Source of the DNA: Algoriphagus resistens
GTDB lineage: Bacteria > Bacteroidota > Bacteroidia > Cytophagales > Cyclobacteriaceae
NCBI RefSeq assembly: GCF_001442615.1
Contig: NZ_LMXN01000002.1
Span: 310,001 to 374,000 of the forward strand
Direction of reading: 5' to 3'
Length of the DNA stretch: 64,000 nt
In this document: positions 17,991 through 28,221 of the stretch, one piece after another
Layout of the letters: each line of letters starts with the position of its first letter
How positions within the stretch are numbered: the stretch's first letter is position 1
The notes under the pieces: model-generated
Database searches by the model: none
What the model was told of the DNA's origin: nothing
What the model saw: only the letters and a program-made list of their open reading frames with translations
Program-made: the position numbers and the translations under genes

Positions 17991-18099
17991 TAAATTCTCT
18001 GCTGCTCTTGTCTTCACCAACGGTTTCGAAGACCTGATTTTCCGAAAGTGAGTTACTCATTAGATCTTTTTAGGAAAATCAACCACAATGTTCACTTCC

Positions 18100-18657
18100 T
18101 TAAAAGTGCTTTCTATCCAAAATTTCCTTCAGCACTACAGCATCTTTGATGGATTGTGGGTTTTTGAGCATACGTGCGTAACGGCTTTTTCCGGTATTAA
18201 AAGGCTCCACTACCGCTTCTTTTAAGGATGGGATTTCAGGAATTCCCTTGGAAGTCTTGGTTAGATCGGATTTCGCTTTCTCAAAAGCTCCCTGGTAATG
18301 CTCGATCTCCTCATCGTCTTCCTCCATTTTTTTTGTAGGAAATCTCTTTACCGCAGGAGCTGGATCTGCTCTCCATTCAGGTCTTACGACGGGCTCAGCT
18401 GTACGCTCGTAGTCTATCGGTTTAGGTTGATCAGCCGAAACTGGCTGCATTCTTGGCTTTTGGGCTTCTACAGGCTTTGGCTTCTGTGCATCACGGATTT
18501 CACGCAGCAAATCCTCAAAGGAAACAGGCTTCTGATCAGACTCATCTACCATTTCCTGCGGCTCATCATTCTGATCTTTTTTCCTGCCTCTGGTTGCCTG
18601 GTAAATAAAATATGCCAATATGGCAACGATATAAAGTATATTTCCTAATCCATCCAC
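18100..18657 (-). CDS. Hypothetical protein with one N-terminal membrane segment
   Basis: 185 residues. A membrane segment at about 4-20 (LGNILYIVAILAYFIYQ) is followed by basic residues (RGRKK), giving a short exterior N-terminus and a cytoplasmic tail. The tail is low in complexity and rich in Pro, Lys, Glu and Asp up to about residue 130, then more ordered up to LKEILDRKHF. I recognise no domain. It lies upstream and divergent to smc with a 366-base gap. Confidence 0.65.
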   Translation of the reverse strand: MDGLGNILYIVAILAYFIYQATRGRKKDQNDEPQEMVDESDQKPVSFEDLLREIRDAQKPKPVEAQKPRMQPVSADQPKPIDYERTAEPVVRPEWRADPAPAVKRFPTKKMEEDDEEIEHYQGAFEKAKSDLTKTSKGIPEIPSLKEAVVEPFNTGKSRYARMLKNPQSIKDAVVLKEILDRKHF

Positions 18658-19023
18658 AGTCCCAAGTTAATCCATTTCATTTAGTATTGCATAGTTTTTT
18701 ACCGCGAAGTTCGTGAAGGGTGACGCGGAAGCGCAAATTGATTGTTTGTCATCATAAAGAGTAAGTAAGCGGTATTTAATATCCAGCAATCCCTTGATGA
18801 AATTTAATTAATTAGATTAAATCCCATCATGGTGTAAAGAGAGAATACATTTCTTTATCAACTTGACAATTAAACTTTGAATTTGATAATTGGATACTTT
18901 ACAAACCTGACTACTTCGACCGAAAACTGATCACTGACTTTTTCCTCTCAGCAATCCATCAAATCTTTGGACAATCTCACAAATGATCTTATTTTGTTCA
19001 TTATTTAAGACAATTTAAAAAGG
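18658..19023. other. Intergenic region between the hypothetical gene and smc
   Basis: 366 bases, AT-rich, with no ORF worth calling. A short stretch near 18701-18738 (accgcgaagttcgtgaagg) reads like a decayed interspersed repeat, but only one copy is in the window. Promoters for smc and the divergent hypothetical gene should lie here; no exact TAnnTTTG box was seen. Confidence 0.5.
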
Positions 19024-22000
19024 ATGCTGCTCAGTAAGCTGGAGATCAAAGGATTTAAGAGTTTTGGGGATAAAATGGTGATCAACTTCGATAAGGGAAT
19101 CACTGGTGTGGTTGGGCCAAACGGCTGTGGTAAATCCAATGTGGTGGATGCTATCCGATGGGTGCTCGGCGAGCAAAAGACACGCATGCTTCGCTCCGAT
19201 AAGATGGAGAATGTGATTTTTAACGGTACTAAAAACCGGAAAGCATCCAATCTTGCCGAAGTCTCACTCACTTTTGAAAACACCAAGAACCTACTTCCTA
19301 CTGAATATACCTATGTCACCGTAACGCGGCGCTATTACAGATCCGGTGAAAGTGAATACCAAATCAACGGGGTCACCTGTCGCCTAAAGGATATCACCAA
19401 TCTCTTTATGGATACGGGGATCAATTCAAACAGCTATGCCATCATCGAACTAAAGATGATCGATGAACTCCTCAATGACAAGAATAACTCACGAAGGGAT
19501 TTGTTTGAGGAAGCTGCCGGAATTTCAAAATTCAAAAACAGAAAGAAGGAAACGCTCCGGAAACTCCAGGATACAGATGATGATTTAGCACGTGTGGAAG
19601 ATGTGCTTTTTGAGATAGATAAAAATCTAAAAAGTCTCGAAAAGCAGGCAAAACAGGCGTCTAAGTACTTTGAGATCAAGAAGGATTACAGAACCGCAAG
19701 TATCAATCTGGCAAAGAAAAGTATAGAGAAATACAGTAAATCGCTAATAGAGGCAAATTATAAGATCCAGGAAGAGGGTGATAAAAAGCTAACCCTACAA
19801 ACACAGGTAGCAGATCAGGAAGCTCTTCTCAGCCAGTTAAAGGCTGATTTGATCCAAAAAGAAAAATTGCTTTCCAGCCGTCAAAAAGCACTGAATGAAC
19901 ATGTAAACAAGATCAGGGCTTTTGAGTCGGAAAAGAAAATCAAGAATGAACGCCTGAGATTTTTAGAAGACAGATCCCAGAAACTTCGGGAACAAATAGA
20001 TGCAGACCGAAAATCAAATGATCGTGCGGGCTTTAGTATCAGATCTTTGCAGCAAGAAAAGGAATCTGCGGAAAAGATGCTTGCCGAGAAGGAAATGATT
20101 GTTTCAGAGCTGCGTGAAGCCTACGAAAACCAAAAAATGATCCAAGCCGAAAAGCAACAGGCCCAAAAAACGATCAATCAAAATTTCGAAGCACTTAAGG
20201 AAAAAGTCTATCAGCTAAGTAAAGACATCGAGATAAAACAAATACAGCTTTCTACTCTTAAGCAGGAATTGGAAAGAACTTCCAGTGATGACTCTAGTCA
20301 GGAAGCAAGTTTGGTGGATTTCGAAGAGAAACTGATCACATTGAAAGCTGAGCTCGATGAATCAACTAATGGGTATCAGGAGTTAAAAACAAAGCAGGAA
20401 GAACTGGATCAAAAAATCGAGGAAACCAATCGCGTGATTGAAATGATTAGGGAAGAACTGACCCAATCGTCACGTAAGCTCGACTCAAAGACCAACGAAT
20501 ACAACCTCACCAAATCTCTGGTGGAAAATCTGGAAGGTTTTCCTGAAGCAATTAAATTCTTGAAGAAAAATTCAAGCTGGGGAAAGGATGTCCCGCTCCT
20601 TTCGGATTTGCTGACCACATCGGAGAAGTACAGAGTAACTATTGAGAATTACCTGGATAGCTACATGAATTATTATGTGGTAGAGACAGAGGTGCAGGCA
20701 ATTTCTGCCATTCAGCTACTGAGTGATTCTGCCAGAGGAAAGGCTAATTTCTTCATATTGGAGCATTTTGAGCGGTTCAAGCCGAGTCAAAACAAGCTTT
20801 TTGCCAATGCAATCGCAGCTACAGAGATTATTGAATTTGATGTTAAGTATTCCCGCCTGATCAACTTCATTTTGGATAATGTGTACATAGTCCAAGGTGA
20901 GCACAGAGATTTTCCTCAGGATAATGAGGCAGTCTTCATCTCTGAAAACGGTAAGTACACCAGGCGGAAATTCAGTATTTCAGGGGGCTCTGTGGGGTTA
21001 TTTGAGGGGAAAAGAATTGGACGGGCCAAGAACTTGGAGAAGCTGGACAAGGAAATCAAAGAACTTAACAAGAAAGTCAGCAGCACCAGGAATAACCTGG
21101 ACAATAAGCTTTCTGAACTGATGAAACTGAAGGAGATCAGCTATAAAAAAACATTGGAAGAGTGGCAAAATAAGATCAATGCCATCAACCAGGACTTCGT
21201 TTCTGTGCGCACCAAAAAGGAGCAGCTTGCCGAATTGCTCAGTTCCAATGCTAATAAGCGGGAGGATATTCTGGATAGAATCGCTTCTATCGAAGAGAGT
21301 CTGACCGAGATTCAACCACGGCTTTTTGATGAACGGGCTGAGTTTGAAGCTATGCATGATGAATTGGAAGAACTTAACGAATCCTATGAAAAGGAATCTG
21401 TATTGCTGTCCGAAAAATCCCAGGCGTTCAATGCTGAAAACATACTTTATCATCAGCATCTTAATCGTGTGACAAGCTTGGATCAGGAAATAGAATTCAA
21501 GCAGTCGGCCTATGAGGGGTCAAAGGAACGGATAGAAAAATCACAAACAGAACTTTCGCAGCTGGACACAGAAGTCAAATCCTTGCTTGACAACAATGAG
21601 GTGAAGGATGATGAGTTGATCGAACTGTATTCAGAAAAAGAAGGCATAGAAAAGGGTGTTCAGGAAGCTGAAAAGGATTATTATGCTTCTCGTGGATTTA
21701 TTGACGAGACCGACCAGAAGATCAGGAGTTTCCAGAAATCGAAGGAAAGTTATGATCAGCTGATTCATGAACTGGAGAATGCGGTGAATGAAATCAAGCT
21801 GAAAATGACCGGAATGAAAGAAAGACTCAGTGTAGAATTCGAACTGAACCTGGACGAGCTGATGGAGGAAAACTCTGAAATCGACGAGGAATTCCGAGAA
21901 TTTGCCGAGGAGAAGTTACGTGAACTTGTAAGCAGGCAAAAGGAGAAACTTGATAAAATAGGCCCGATCAATCCAATGGCGATGGAAGCCTATGATGAGA

Positions 22001-22563
22001 TAAAAGTACGGTATGACTTCATCACCTCGCAGAAGGAAGATTTAATCAAGGCTAAAGAATCACTGTTGACCACGATTAAGGAAATCGATTTAGTAGCAAG
22101 GGAGACATTTTTGGATGCTTTTGCAAAAATCAAAGAGAACTTTATCAAAGTGTTCCGTTCACTGTTTACCGAACAGGATGATTGTGACTTGACTCTGGTA
22201 GATCCCAGTAATCCTCTGGAATCTGCAATCGAGATTATGGCCAAACCAAAAGGGAAGCGGCCATTGACAATCAACCAACTTTCAGGCGGAGAGAAGACGC
22301 TTACCGCTACTTCCCTACTCTTTTCTATCTACCTGCTAAAGCCTGCTCCTTTCTGTATATTTGATGAGGTTGATGCGCCATTGGATGACGCCAATATTGA
22401 TAAGTTCAATCAGATAATCCAACAATTCAGTGGTGAGTCGCAGTTTATCATAGTGACCCATAATAAACGTACTATGGCCAGCACGGATATTATATATGGG
22501 ATCACCATGATCGAAGCAGGAGTTTCCAGGGTTGTTCCGGTTGATCTAAGGGAGTTGGTTTAA
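19024..22563 (+). CDS. smc: Chromosome segregation ATPase SMC
   Basis: 1179 residues, the normal length for bacterial SMC. The Walker A motif GPNGCGKS is at 31-38. Two long coiled coils (about 170-500 and 670-1010) flank a hinge domain near 505-650. The C-terminal head has the signature LSGGEKT from about residue 1086 and Walker B CIFDEVDAPLDD near 1112. The protein forms a ring dimer that, with ScpA and ScpB, compacts and helps segregate the chromosome. scpA and scpB are not in the window, and smc appears to be a single-gene unit. No terminator hairpin was seen after it. Confidence 0.97.
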   Translation: MLLSKLEIKGFKSFGDKMVINFDKGITGVVGPNGCGKSNVVDAIRWVLGEQKTRMLRSDKMENVIFNGTKNRKASNLAEVSLTFENTKNLLPTEYTYVTVTRRYYRSGESEYQINGVTCRLKDITNLFMDTGINSNSYAIIELKMIDELLNDKNNSRRDLFEEAAGISKFKNRKKETLRKLQDTDDDLARVEDVLFEIDKNLKSLEKQAKQASKYFEIKKDYRTASINLAKKSIEKYSKSLIEANYKIQEEGDKKLTLQTQVADQEALLSQLKADLIQKEKLLSSRQKALNEHVNKIRAFESEKKIKNERLRFLEDRSQKLREQIDADRKSNDRAGFSIRSLQQEKESAEKMLAEKEMIVSELREAYENQKMIQAEKQQAQKTINQNFEALKEKVYQLSKDIEIKQIQLSTLKQELERTSSDDSSQEASLVDFEEKLITLKAELDESTNGYQELKTKQEELDQKIEETNRVIEMIREELTQSSRKLDSKTNEYNLTKSLVENLEGFPEAIKFLKKNSSWGKDVPLLSDLLTTSEKYRVTIENYLDSYMNYYVVETEVQAISAIQLLSDSARGKANFFILEHFERFKPSQNKLFANAIAATEIIEFDVKYSRLINFILDNVYIVQGEHRDFPQDNEAVFISENGKYTRRKFSISGGSVGLFEGKRIGRAKNLEKLDKEIKELNKKVSSTRNNLDNKLSELMKLKEISYKKTLEEWQNKINAINQDFVSVRTKKEQLAELLSSNANKREDILDRIASIEESLTEIQPRLFDERAEFEAMHDELEELNESYEKESVLLSEKSQAFNAENILYHQHLNRVTSLDQEIEFKQSAYEGSKERIEKSQTELSQLDTEVKSLLDNNEVKDDELIELYSEKEGIEKGVQEAEKDYYASRGFIDETDQKIRSFQKSKESYDQLIHELENAVNEIKLKMTGMKERLSVEFELNLDELMEENSEIDEEFREFAEEKLRELVSRQKEKLDKIGPINPMAMEAYDEIKVRYDFITSQKEDLIKAKESLLTTIKEIDLVARETFLDAFAKIKENFIKVFRSLFTEQDDCDLTLVDPSNPLESAIEIMAKPKGKRPLTINQLSGGEKTLTATSLLFSIYLLKPAPFCIFDEVDAPLDDANIDKFNQIIQQFSGESQFIIVTHNKRTMASTDIIYGITMIEAGVSRVVPVDLRELV

Positions 22564-22659
22564 AGTGATGTCCCTCCTTCTCTCGGATCCCGATGATTTC
22601 CCCAAGATCTATTGACAAAGGTCATTTTCCAAGAAGTAAAAAGCTCTTCCAAATACTTT

Positions 22660-22938
22660 TTACCCAGTTTTTTCTTGCAGGGATGCGATGTTGTTATCTG
22701 TATAATATTTATCCCGGTACTCTTGAAATTCCTCCTCCAGGGCAGAAACCAGAGCGAGATTACTATCTACATTTTGCCACATTTCGGGCAATTTCTTCTC
22801 CAAAAGCCCTACTCCTAAATTGATATTATCTGCCTCTATCTTGGATATTTTTTTCAGAACAGATGTTTGACTGTTCCTCAAATCCTCAAATTCCCTAAGG
22901 ATTTTATCCATCATTTCCATTTTCTCTAATTTATCCAT
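22660..22938 (-). CDS. Small coiled-coil hypothetical protein
   Basis: 92 residues, charged, with heptad-like spacing through the first 60 residues (KILREFEDLRNSQTSVLKK). No known domain, no signal peptide and no membrane segment. It is convergent with smc, 97 bases from its stop. It is longer and more helix-consistent than the plus-strand frames covering the same bases, which is the main reason to call it. Confidence 0.5.
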   Translation of the reverse strand: MDKLEKMEMMDKILREFEDLRNSQTSVLKKISKIEADNINLGVGLLEKKLPEMWQNVDSNLALVSALEEEFQEYRDKYYTDNNIASLQEKTG

Positions 22939-23194
22939 TGTTCAATTAGTTAGGTTATAGGTTTAGCTACGCATAAAATATACCGCAATGGTTTTATCCC
23001 CTAATAATTTCCAGTCTTTAAAAAATGCTATGAAACTTCCCTTGTCTTCTAGAGTGAAATAATAATCCTAGCTTGGATCCAATAAAAAAGTTGATTTCCA
23101 GAAAATACCACCTAGAGTACAGGCAGATTTTTGAAGTTCAGAAAAGTTATTTGAATTTTATTGGCATTCTATTTTTATTTTAAATTTACCTGAA

Positions 23195-23701
23195 ATGAGA
23201 TCTCAACCTGAAGTATGGCTAAGAGGGCCAATTGATAAGTTTCCGCTGGATCTTCAACCTGTAGTACATGCCATTTTGCAGGCGCAGGAAGAAATTCATG
23301 TGTTAATGAAGGGTTTTCCTGTTGATTTGCTTTGGGAAAAACCTGCAGGGATGGCCAGTCCTGCCTTTCATCTGCAACATATCGCAGGAGTGCTGGACCG
23401 AATGGCTACGTATGCCAAAGCTGAGACCTTAAGTGAACAACAATTCAATTATTTAAAAGAAGAGGGAAATGTAAAAACTGACATGACCGTGGAAAGTCTT
23501 GTGGAGCAGTTGGACATCGAGATTGCGGAATTTTTACAAATCATTTCCGCTATTGATCCAGGCACACTCACTGATTTCAGAGGAGTGGGAAGAGCACAGT
23601 TACCATCTACTGTGGGCGGACTTTTGTTTCATGCGGCTGAGCACACTCAGAGGCATTTTGGTCAGTTGCTGGTTACTGTGAATATCCTTCGAAAAAAGTG
23701 A
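23195..23701 (+). CDS. DinB-family protein
   Basis: 168 residues matching the DinB four-helix bundle. The three metal-site histidines fit at FHLQHIAG (helix 2) and at HAAEHTQRHFG (helix 4). DinB-like proteins of this group include thiol transferases that use bacillithiol or other low-molecular-weight thiols; many members have no known substrate. It stands alone between smc and the large cytochrome gene. Confidence 0.85.
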   Translation: MRSQPEVWLRGPIDKFPLDLQPVVHAILQAQEEIHVLMKGFPVDLLWEKPAGMASPAFHLQHIAGVLDRMATYAKAETLSEQQFNYLKEEGNVKTDMTVESLVEQLDIEIAEFLQIISAIDPGTLTDFRGVGRAQLPSTVGGLLFHAAEHTQRHFGQLLVTVNILRKK

Positions 23702-23869
23702 TTTTTTTGATGGTGATTTCAGACTTCTGATGCCGTCAAAACAATTTTTTGAATAAGAAAATCTATCAGATTTATTTTTTCGGTAATCTCATTCCCCCAA
23801 GAATCCTATAATTTGTAAATCCTTCTGCAAACGAAGTGACTTAATCATAAACCTATTTTAACTCCTCTA

Positions 23870-26563
23870 ATGCAAATTCCTGTTAAACGAGTACTATTCT
23901 ATAGTATTTCTCTTATTGTTCTTTTCAGTTGTACACCTGAAAAATCCCCTTTTGATGTTTCTCCGGCTGATTCTCTTGATCCAAAACGGGTGGAACAACC
24001 TTATCCTAGCATCAGTATTCCTGAAGATGCAGATCTGGAATCAGCAGTTTGGAAAGGCATAGACCTAAGTCCCCAGCCACCTGTGGTTCCAGTTTCTGCC
24101 AACGAACAATTGAAATCTTTTATCCTCCAGCCAGGCTATAAGCTAGAACCTATTCTTTCCGAGCCCCAAATCCGGGAGCCTGCAGCGATTCAGTTTGACG
24201 GAAATGGAAGAATGTATGTATTGGAACTGAGAACTTATATGCAGGACATTGATGCCAATGGAGAACTCATGCCTACTTCTAGAATATCGAGGTGGGAAGA
24301 CCAGGATAATGATGGAGTATATGAAACAAGTGTGATTTTCCTGGATAGTCTTGTGTTTCCCCGCTATGTAGTCCCTTTTGGAAAAAACACTATTTTATCT
24401 ATGGAGTCAAATGAGGATAATGTCTATAAGTACACTGATACAGATGACGATGGGAAAGCTGATAAAAAGGAGCTTTTTGCATCAGGACTGGGAAGATCTG
24501 GCAACGTAGAGCATCAGACCAGCTTCCTGACTTGGACTATGGACAACTGGATGTATAGCACCTATAATTCCCGGAGAATACGCTGGACACCAGATGGAGT
24601 CATCCAGGAACCTGCCGGAAACCCTTGGGGGCAATGGGGAGTCACTCAGGATAATTATGGACAGACCTGGTTTCAGGATGGAGCCGGTGGAGTACCTCAA
24701 AGCTTTCAGTTTCCACTGGTTTATGGCAATTTCGGAGTAAAAGGCCAATACAAAGATGGCTTTAGAGAACCGTTTAGCTTGGTTAAGTTGGCGGATTTTC
24801 AGCCTGGAATGCGCGAAACCAAACCTGATGGTTCACTTAATAATGTGACGGGATCTGCAGGAAATGATGTGTTTCGTGGAGACAGACTTCCAAAAGAAAT
24901 TCAAAACAAATACTTCTACGGAGAACCTGTAGGCCGTATTGTCCGCCAGGTAAATGTGGAAAAATCAGAAGGGCTTTCTTACATCCAAAATCCGTACAGA
25001 GAAGCTCAAGCTGAGTTTATTCAATCTACCGATCCTCTTTTCAGACCTGTGGATATGGCTACAGCTCCTGATGGCACTATGTATATCGTAGATATGTATC
25101 GCGGAATCATTCAGCAGGGAAACTGGACTCAGGACGGTAGCTACCTGCGTACAAAAATCCAACAGTATCAAATGGATGACATCGCTGGAAATGGTCGAAT
25201 CTGGAGACTGACCTACGAGGGTATGGAAAGAAACAAGGAAAAACCTGCAATGCTCGAGGAGACTTCTTCTGAGCTCGTGCGACATCTAAGCAATGCAAAT
25301 GGCTGGTGGAGGGATAAGGCACAACAGCTAATTATCCTGAATCAGGATAAATCAGTGGTGAAAGATTTGGAAAACCTTCTAAATACTTCGGATAATGAAC
25401 TGGCTCGTATTCATGCATTATGGACTCTTGAAGGGTTAAATTCTCTAAGTGTTTCCTTGATCAGAGAACTATTTAAAGATTCCAGTCCTCAAATGCGAAT
25501 TCAGGCACTCAGGGCAAGTGAAAGCCTTTACAAGTATGGTGATAAAAGTTTGGCAGCGAACTATAGGAAAATGATCAAAGACTCATCTATAGATGTTGCT
25601 ATACAAGCATTGCTGAGTGCTTATGTGCTGAATATTGAGCAAGTGGAAGCATTGATCAAAACATCCCTCCAAGAGAATCAAGCAAATGGAATCCAGGTAG
25701 TGGGGACACAACTCCTGGAACGGATGGCAAAAGAGAAAGAACTTGCTGCCACACAGTTTGACCCACAAGAATTGGCACTTTTCACTAAGGGAAAAAACAT
25801 TTTTGATAGCTACTGCTCTACTTGCCATGGTGTCAAAGGACTAGGTACACCTACAGGGGGAGGCGAACTGATTGCACCAGCTTTCTCTGGTTCACCAAGG
25901 TTGATGGGACATCCGGAATACGCGGTAAAAACACTCCTACACGGACTGGCAGGGGCCCTTGACGGTAAAGAATATGAGGGGGTAATGATTTCCATGGAAA
26001 GTAATGATGATGAGTATATCGCTTCAGTGGTTTCCTATATCCGAAATGATTTTGGGAATTCAGGAAGTTTCGTGACTCCTGAATTTGTAGCCCAATTGAG
26101 AAAAGAAACTGAAGGAAAAGACGGAATGTATCAGTTTGATGAGCTTATTGAAGAAATCCCTAAGTCACTTACCCTCCAAGATAACTGGAAAATCACTGCC
26201 AGTAGTACAGCGCTGCAAGGTGTAGGCTCAACGAAGGACCCATCTTATGCTTTCAGCTTTAAAGGATGGAAAACAGACGGTCCGCAGCAGTCAGGCATGT
26301 GGTTCCAGATTGAGCTACCTGAAGAAAGAAACCTTACGGAACTTCAGTTTAATGCCGGCGAAAAAGAGTTTCCTAAAAACTATAATGTATCTATTTCTAA
26401 TAATGGAACTAACTGGACTGAAGTTGCCAGTGGATCAGGCGTAAAAAGAATTAATTCCATTCAATGGAAGTCCGGCGAGAATGCAAGATTTCTAAGAATA
26501 GAAACAACTCAAAATGGTGAAGAGTCTTGGGCTATGAAGCAATTGACGCTATATGCTAGATAA
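23870..26563 (+). CDS. Lipoprotein with PVC-type dehydrogenase propeller, cytochrome c and F5/8C domain
   Basis: 897 residues. A lipoprotein signal ends at Cys22 (VLFSC). Residues about 80-450 form a beta-propeller like the membrane-bound dehydrogenase (glucose/sorbosone dehydrogenase-like) domain of Planctomycetes and Bacteroidota proteins. HEAT-type helices follow (about 460-620), then a class I cytochrome c with CSTCH near residue 648, then a C-terminal F5/8 type C (discoidin) domain (about 760-897). Such fusions are thought to oxidise sugars or sugar acids outside the cell and pass electrons to the heme, with the discoidin domain binding glycans. It is a single-gene unit followed by a terminator. 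Confidence 0.85.
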   Translation: MQIPVKRVLFYSISLIVLFSCTPEKSPFDVSPADSLDPKRVEQPYPSISIPEDADLESAVWKGIDLSPQPPVVPVSANEQLKSFILQPGYKLEPILSEPQIREPAAIQFDGNGRMYVLELRTYMQDIDANGELMPTSRISRWEDQDNDGVYETSVIFLDSLVFPRYVVPFGKNTILSMESNEDNVYKYTDTDDDGKADKKELFASGLGRSGNVEHQTSFLTWTMDNWMYSTYNSRRIRWTPDGVIQEPAGNPWGQWGVTQDNYGQTWFQDGAGGVPQSFQFPLVYGNFGVKGQYKDGFREPFSLVKLADFQPGMRETKPDGSLNNVTGSAGNDVFRGDRLPKEIQNKYFYGEPVGRIVRQVNVEKSEGLSYIQNPYREAQAEFIQSTDPLFRPVDMATAPDGTMYIVDMYRGIIQQGNWTQDGSYLRTKIQQYQMDDIAGNGRIWRLTYEGMERNKEKPAMLEETSSELVRHLSNANGWWRDKAQQLIILNQDKSVVKDLENLLNTSDNELARIHALWTLEGLNSLSVSLIRELFKDSSPQMRIQALRASESLYKYGDKSLAANYRKMIKDSSIDVAIQALLSAYVLNIEQVEALIKTSLQENQANGIQVVGTQLLERMAKEKELAATQFDPQELALFTKGKNIFDSYCSTCHGVKGLGTPTGGGELIAPAFSGSPRLMGHPEYAVKTLLHGLAGALDGKEYEGVMISMESNDDEYIASVVSYIRNDFGNSGSFVTPEFVAQLRKETEGKDGMYQFDELIEEIPKSLTLQDNWKITASSTALQGVGSTKDPSYAFSFKGWKTDGPQQSGMWFQIELPEERNLTELQFNAGEKEFPKNYNVSISNNGTNWTEVASGSGVKRINSIQWKSGENARFLRIETTQNGEESWAMKQLTLYAR

Positions 26564-26602
26564 TATTAGGCAATAGTGATTGACGTTTCTTAAAAAAATA
26601 TA

Positions 26603-26647
26603 ATCCCCCAATGCAGATTTTCTTTATGCAATGGGGGATCTTTTTTT
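26603..26647 (+). terminator. Rho-independent terminator after the cytochrome/dehydrogenase gene
   Basis: A 13-bp stem with one mismatch, ATCCCCCAATGCA (26603-26615) with TGCAATGGGGGAT (26627-26639), and a run of seven T. Confidence 0.88.
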
Positions 26648-26663
26648 AGAAAACGAAACACTA

Positions 26664-26850
26664 AACCCATCCATCGGAATGTGGATGGGTTGTAAGCGAC
26701 AATCGCGGAGGTAAGTTAAACTTGTGAAAGAATGTAATTACGAAAGGTATCAGGTGATGTCTCACCTATTGAACAACAAAGTAGTCATCTGACCATAGGA
26801 TTGATGCTAGCAAAGTGTAGCGTGATGAAGTTGCCGGATTTAGATGTAGC
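26664..26850 (+). mobile_element. Probable group II intron fragment (domain I)
   Basis: A perfect 10-bp hairpin (AACCCATCCA at 26664 with TGGATGGGTT ending 26691) is followed by GGAGGTAAGTTAAACTTGTG at about 26706-26725. From memory, AGGTAAGTTAAACT is a domain I sequence of group IIA introns such as Ll.LtrB. A further stretch, about 26735-26835, is structured and non-coding. No reverse transcriptase ORF and no domain V or VI were found, so this would be a truncated relic. I could not run a covariance search, and the right boundary is a guess. Confidence 0.45.
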
Positions 26851-26884
26851 TTGTTGTTTTAGCCAATAAAAAAGGGTGGGTAGT

Positions 26885-27907
26885 TCACTTTCTATAATTA
26901 GCCTGTCTCTCAACCATCCAACCAGGATACTGCTTAGCAAGCGGGCTTACTTCATCTATTTTCTTCAGATCCTCTTCGGTCAGGATGAGTTGGGTTGATT
27001 CTATATTGAGTCTTAATTGCTCCAAGGTTTTAGCTCCAATAATAGTACTGGTGACTCCCTGCTGTTGGCGTACCCAGGCGAGCGAAATCTGCGCAATAGT
27101 TGCATCGTGGATTTTTGCTAGATCCCCCATCACATCTACCAAATCATAAGCCTTCTCCTTGTCAATTGGAGGAAAATCGAATGTAGCTCTTCTTGAATCC
27201 GAATCTGCCCCTTCTCTGGTGAATTTTCCCGTCAAAAATCCTCCAGCTAAAGGACTCCAGGGAAAAATAGCCAAATCATGATCTACAGCCATGGGTACCA
27301 ACTCATGCTCAATATCACGACTGACAGCTGAATAATAATATTGCAATCCGATAAACTTATGCCATCCTTTATAATATGCAATCGCCTGAGCTTTGGCGAC
27401 CATCCATGCAGGCCAATTGCAAATTGCTATATACCTGACTTTGCCAGACTCCACAATGTCATTGAGAGACCGGACAATTTCTTCCAGTGAAGTAATTGGG
27501 TCTACCCCGTGTACATATAGAATATCGATGTAATCAAGCTGCAATCTTTTCAAACTGGCTTCAACTGAATTAAAAACATTATATCTGGATAGTCCTGCAC
27601 TATTGGGTTTGTCTTTCATTTTCGCCAAAAGCTTGGTCGCTAGTACGATTTCGTCTCTAGGCACCTGGAGGTCGGTAAGTCCCTGTCCCAAAAGTTGCTC
27701 TGACTGTCCAAAAGAATAAACATTAGCAGTATCGATAAAATTGATGCCTGATTCTACTACGGCACTCAGCATTTCATTCACTTCCTTTTGCTGCAGCCTG
27801 CCTATTTGGGCCCACATATCCTCTTGTTGTCCCCCAAAAGTCATAGTACCAAAACATAGTTCGGAGACCAACAAGCCTGTGTTCCCGACGGTATTGTACT
27901 TCATCAT
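26885..27907 (-). CDS. Aldo/keto reductase
   Basis: 340 residues, a full-length (beta/alpha)8 NADPH-dependent reductase. The catalytic tetrad fits: Asp in FIDTANVY, Tyr in NVYSFG, Lys in ATKLL and His in YVHGVD. The C-terminal SLAWVRQQQGVTSTIIGAKTLEQL binds the cofactor. Members reduce aldehydes and ketones; the substrate cannot be read from the sequence. It stands alone, divergent from the aldose epimerase gene with a 314-base gap. Confidence 0.92.
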   Translation of the reverse strand: MMKYNTVGNTGLLVSELCFGTMTFGGQQEDMWAQIGRLQQKEVNEMLSAVVESGINFIDTANVYSFGQSEQLLGQGLTDLQVPRDEIVLATKLLAKMKDKPNSAGLSRYNVFNSVEASLKRLQLDYIDILYVHGVDPITSLEEIVRSLNDIVESGKVRYIAICNWPAWMVAKAQAIAYYKGWHKFIGLQYYYSAVSRDIEHELVPMAVDHDLAIFPWSPLAGGFLTGKFTREGADSDSRRATFDFPPIDKEKAYDLVDVMGDLAKIHDATIAQISLAWVRQQQGVTSTIIGAKTLEQLRLNIESTQLILTEEDLKKIDEVSPLAKQYPGWMVERQANYRK

Positions 27908-28221
27908 TAAAATAGTTTAAAGTAGTGGTCATTAGATTGAGCAATTAAAACCAAAGACGTTCTAAAACAGTTGCCCAAAGCCAAAATTATTTTTAAAAGT
28001 TTTCAGTCCTTATCTTTAAGTTTGCTGTTGGGGGAAGTTCCGGACAATTTTACCTCAGAAACGCTGGCTTTTTCGATTGATCTGTCGAATTAAATGGCAT
28101 GTATAAGCGGGCATCCACAGGAATTGTTCCTACAGTGCACTTTACTAAATTACCCTAGGCGCAAATCTGTTTAAAGCCCATGTTGTGATCCCACATCTTT
28201 TTCCTTACATCTTAATCTACT
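27908..28221. other. Divergent intergenic region between aldo/keto reductase and epimerase genes
   Basis: 314 bases with no ORF worth calling. Both strands have promoter-like boxes one base off TAnnTTTG: TATCTTTA at about 28013 on the plus strand and TACTTTAA near 27920 on the minus strand. Confidence 0.4.

Noticed and set aside
18701..18738. Intergenic stretch like an interspersed repeat
   Set aside because: Only one copy in the window, so a repeat cannot be shown.
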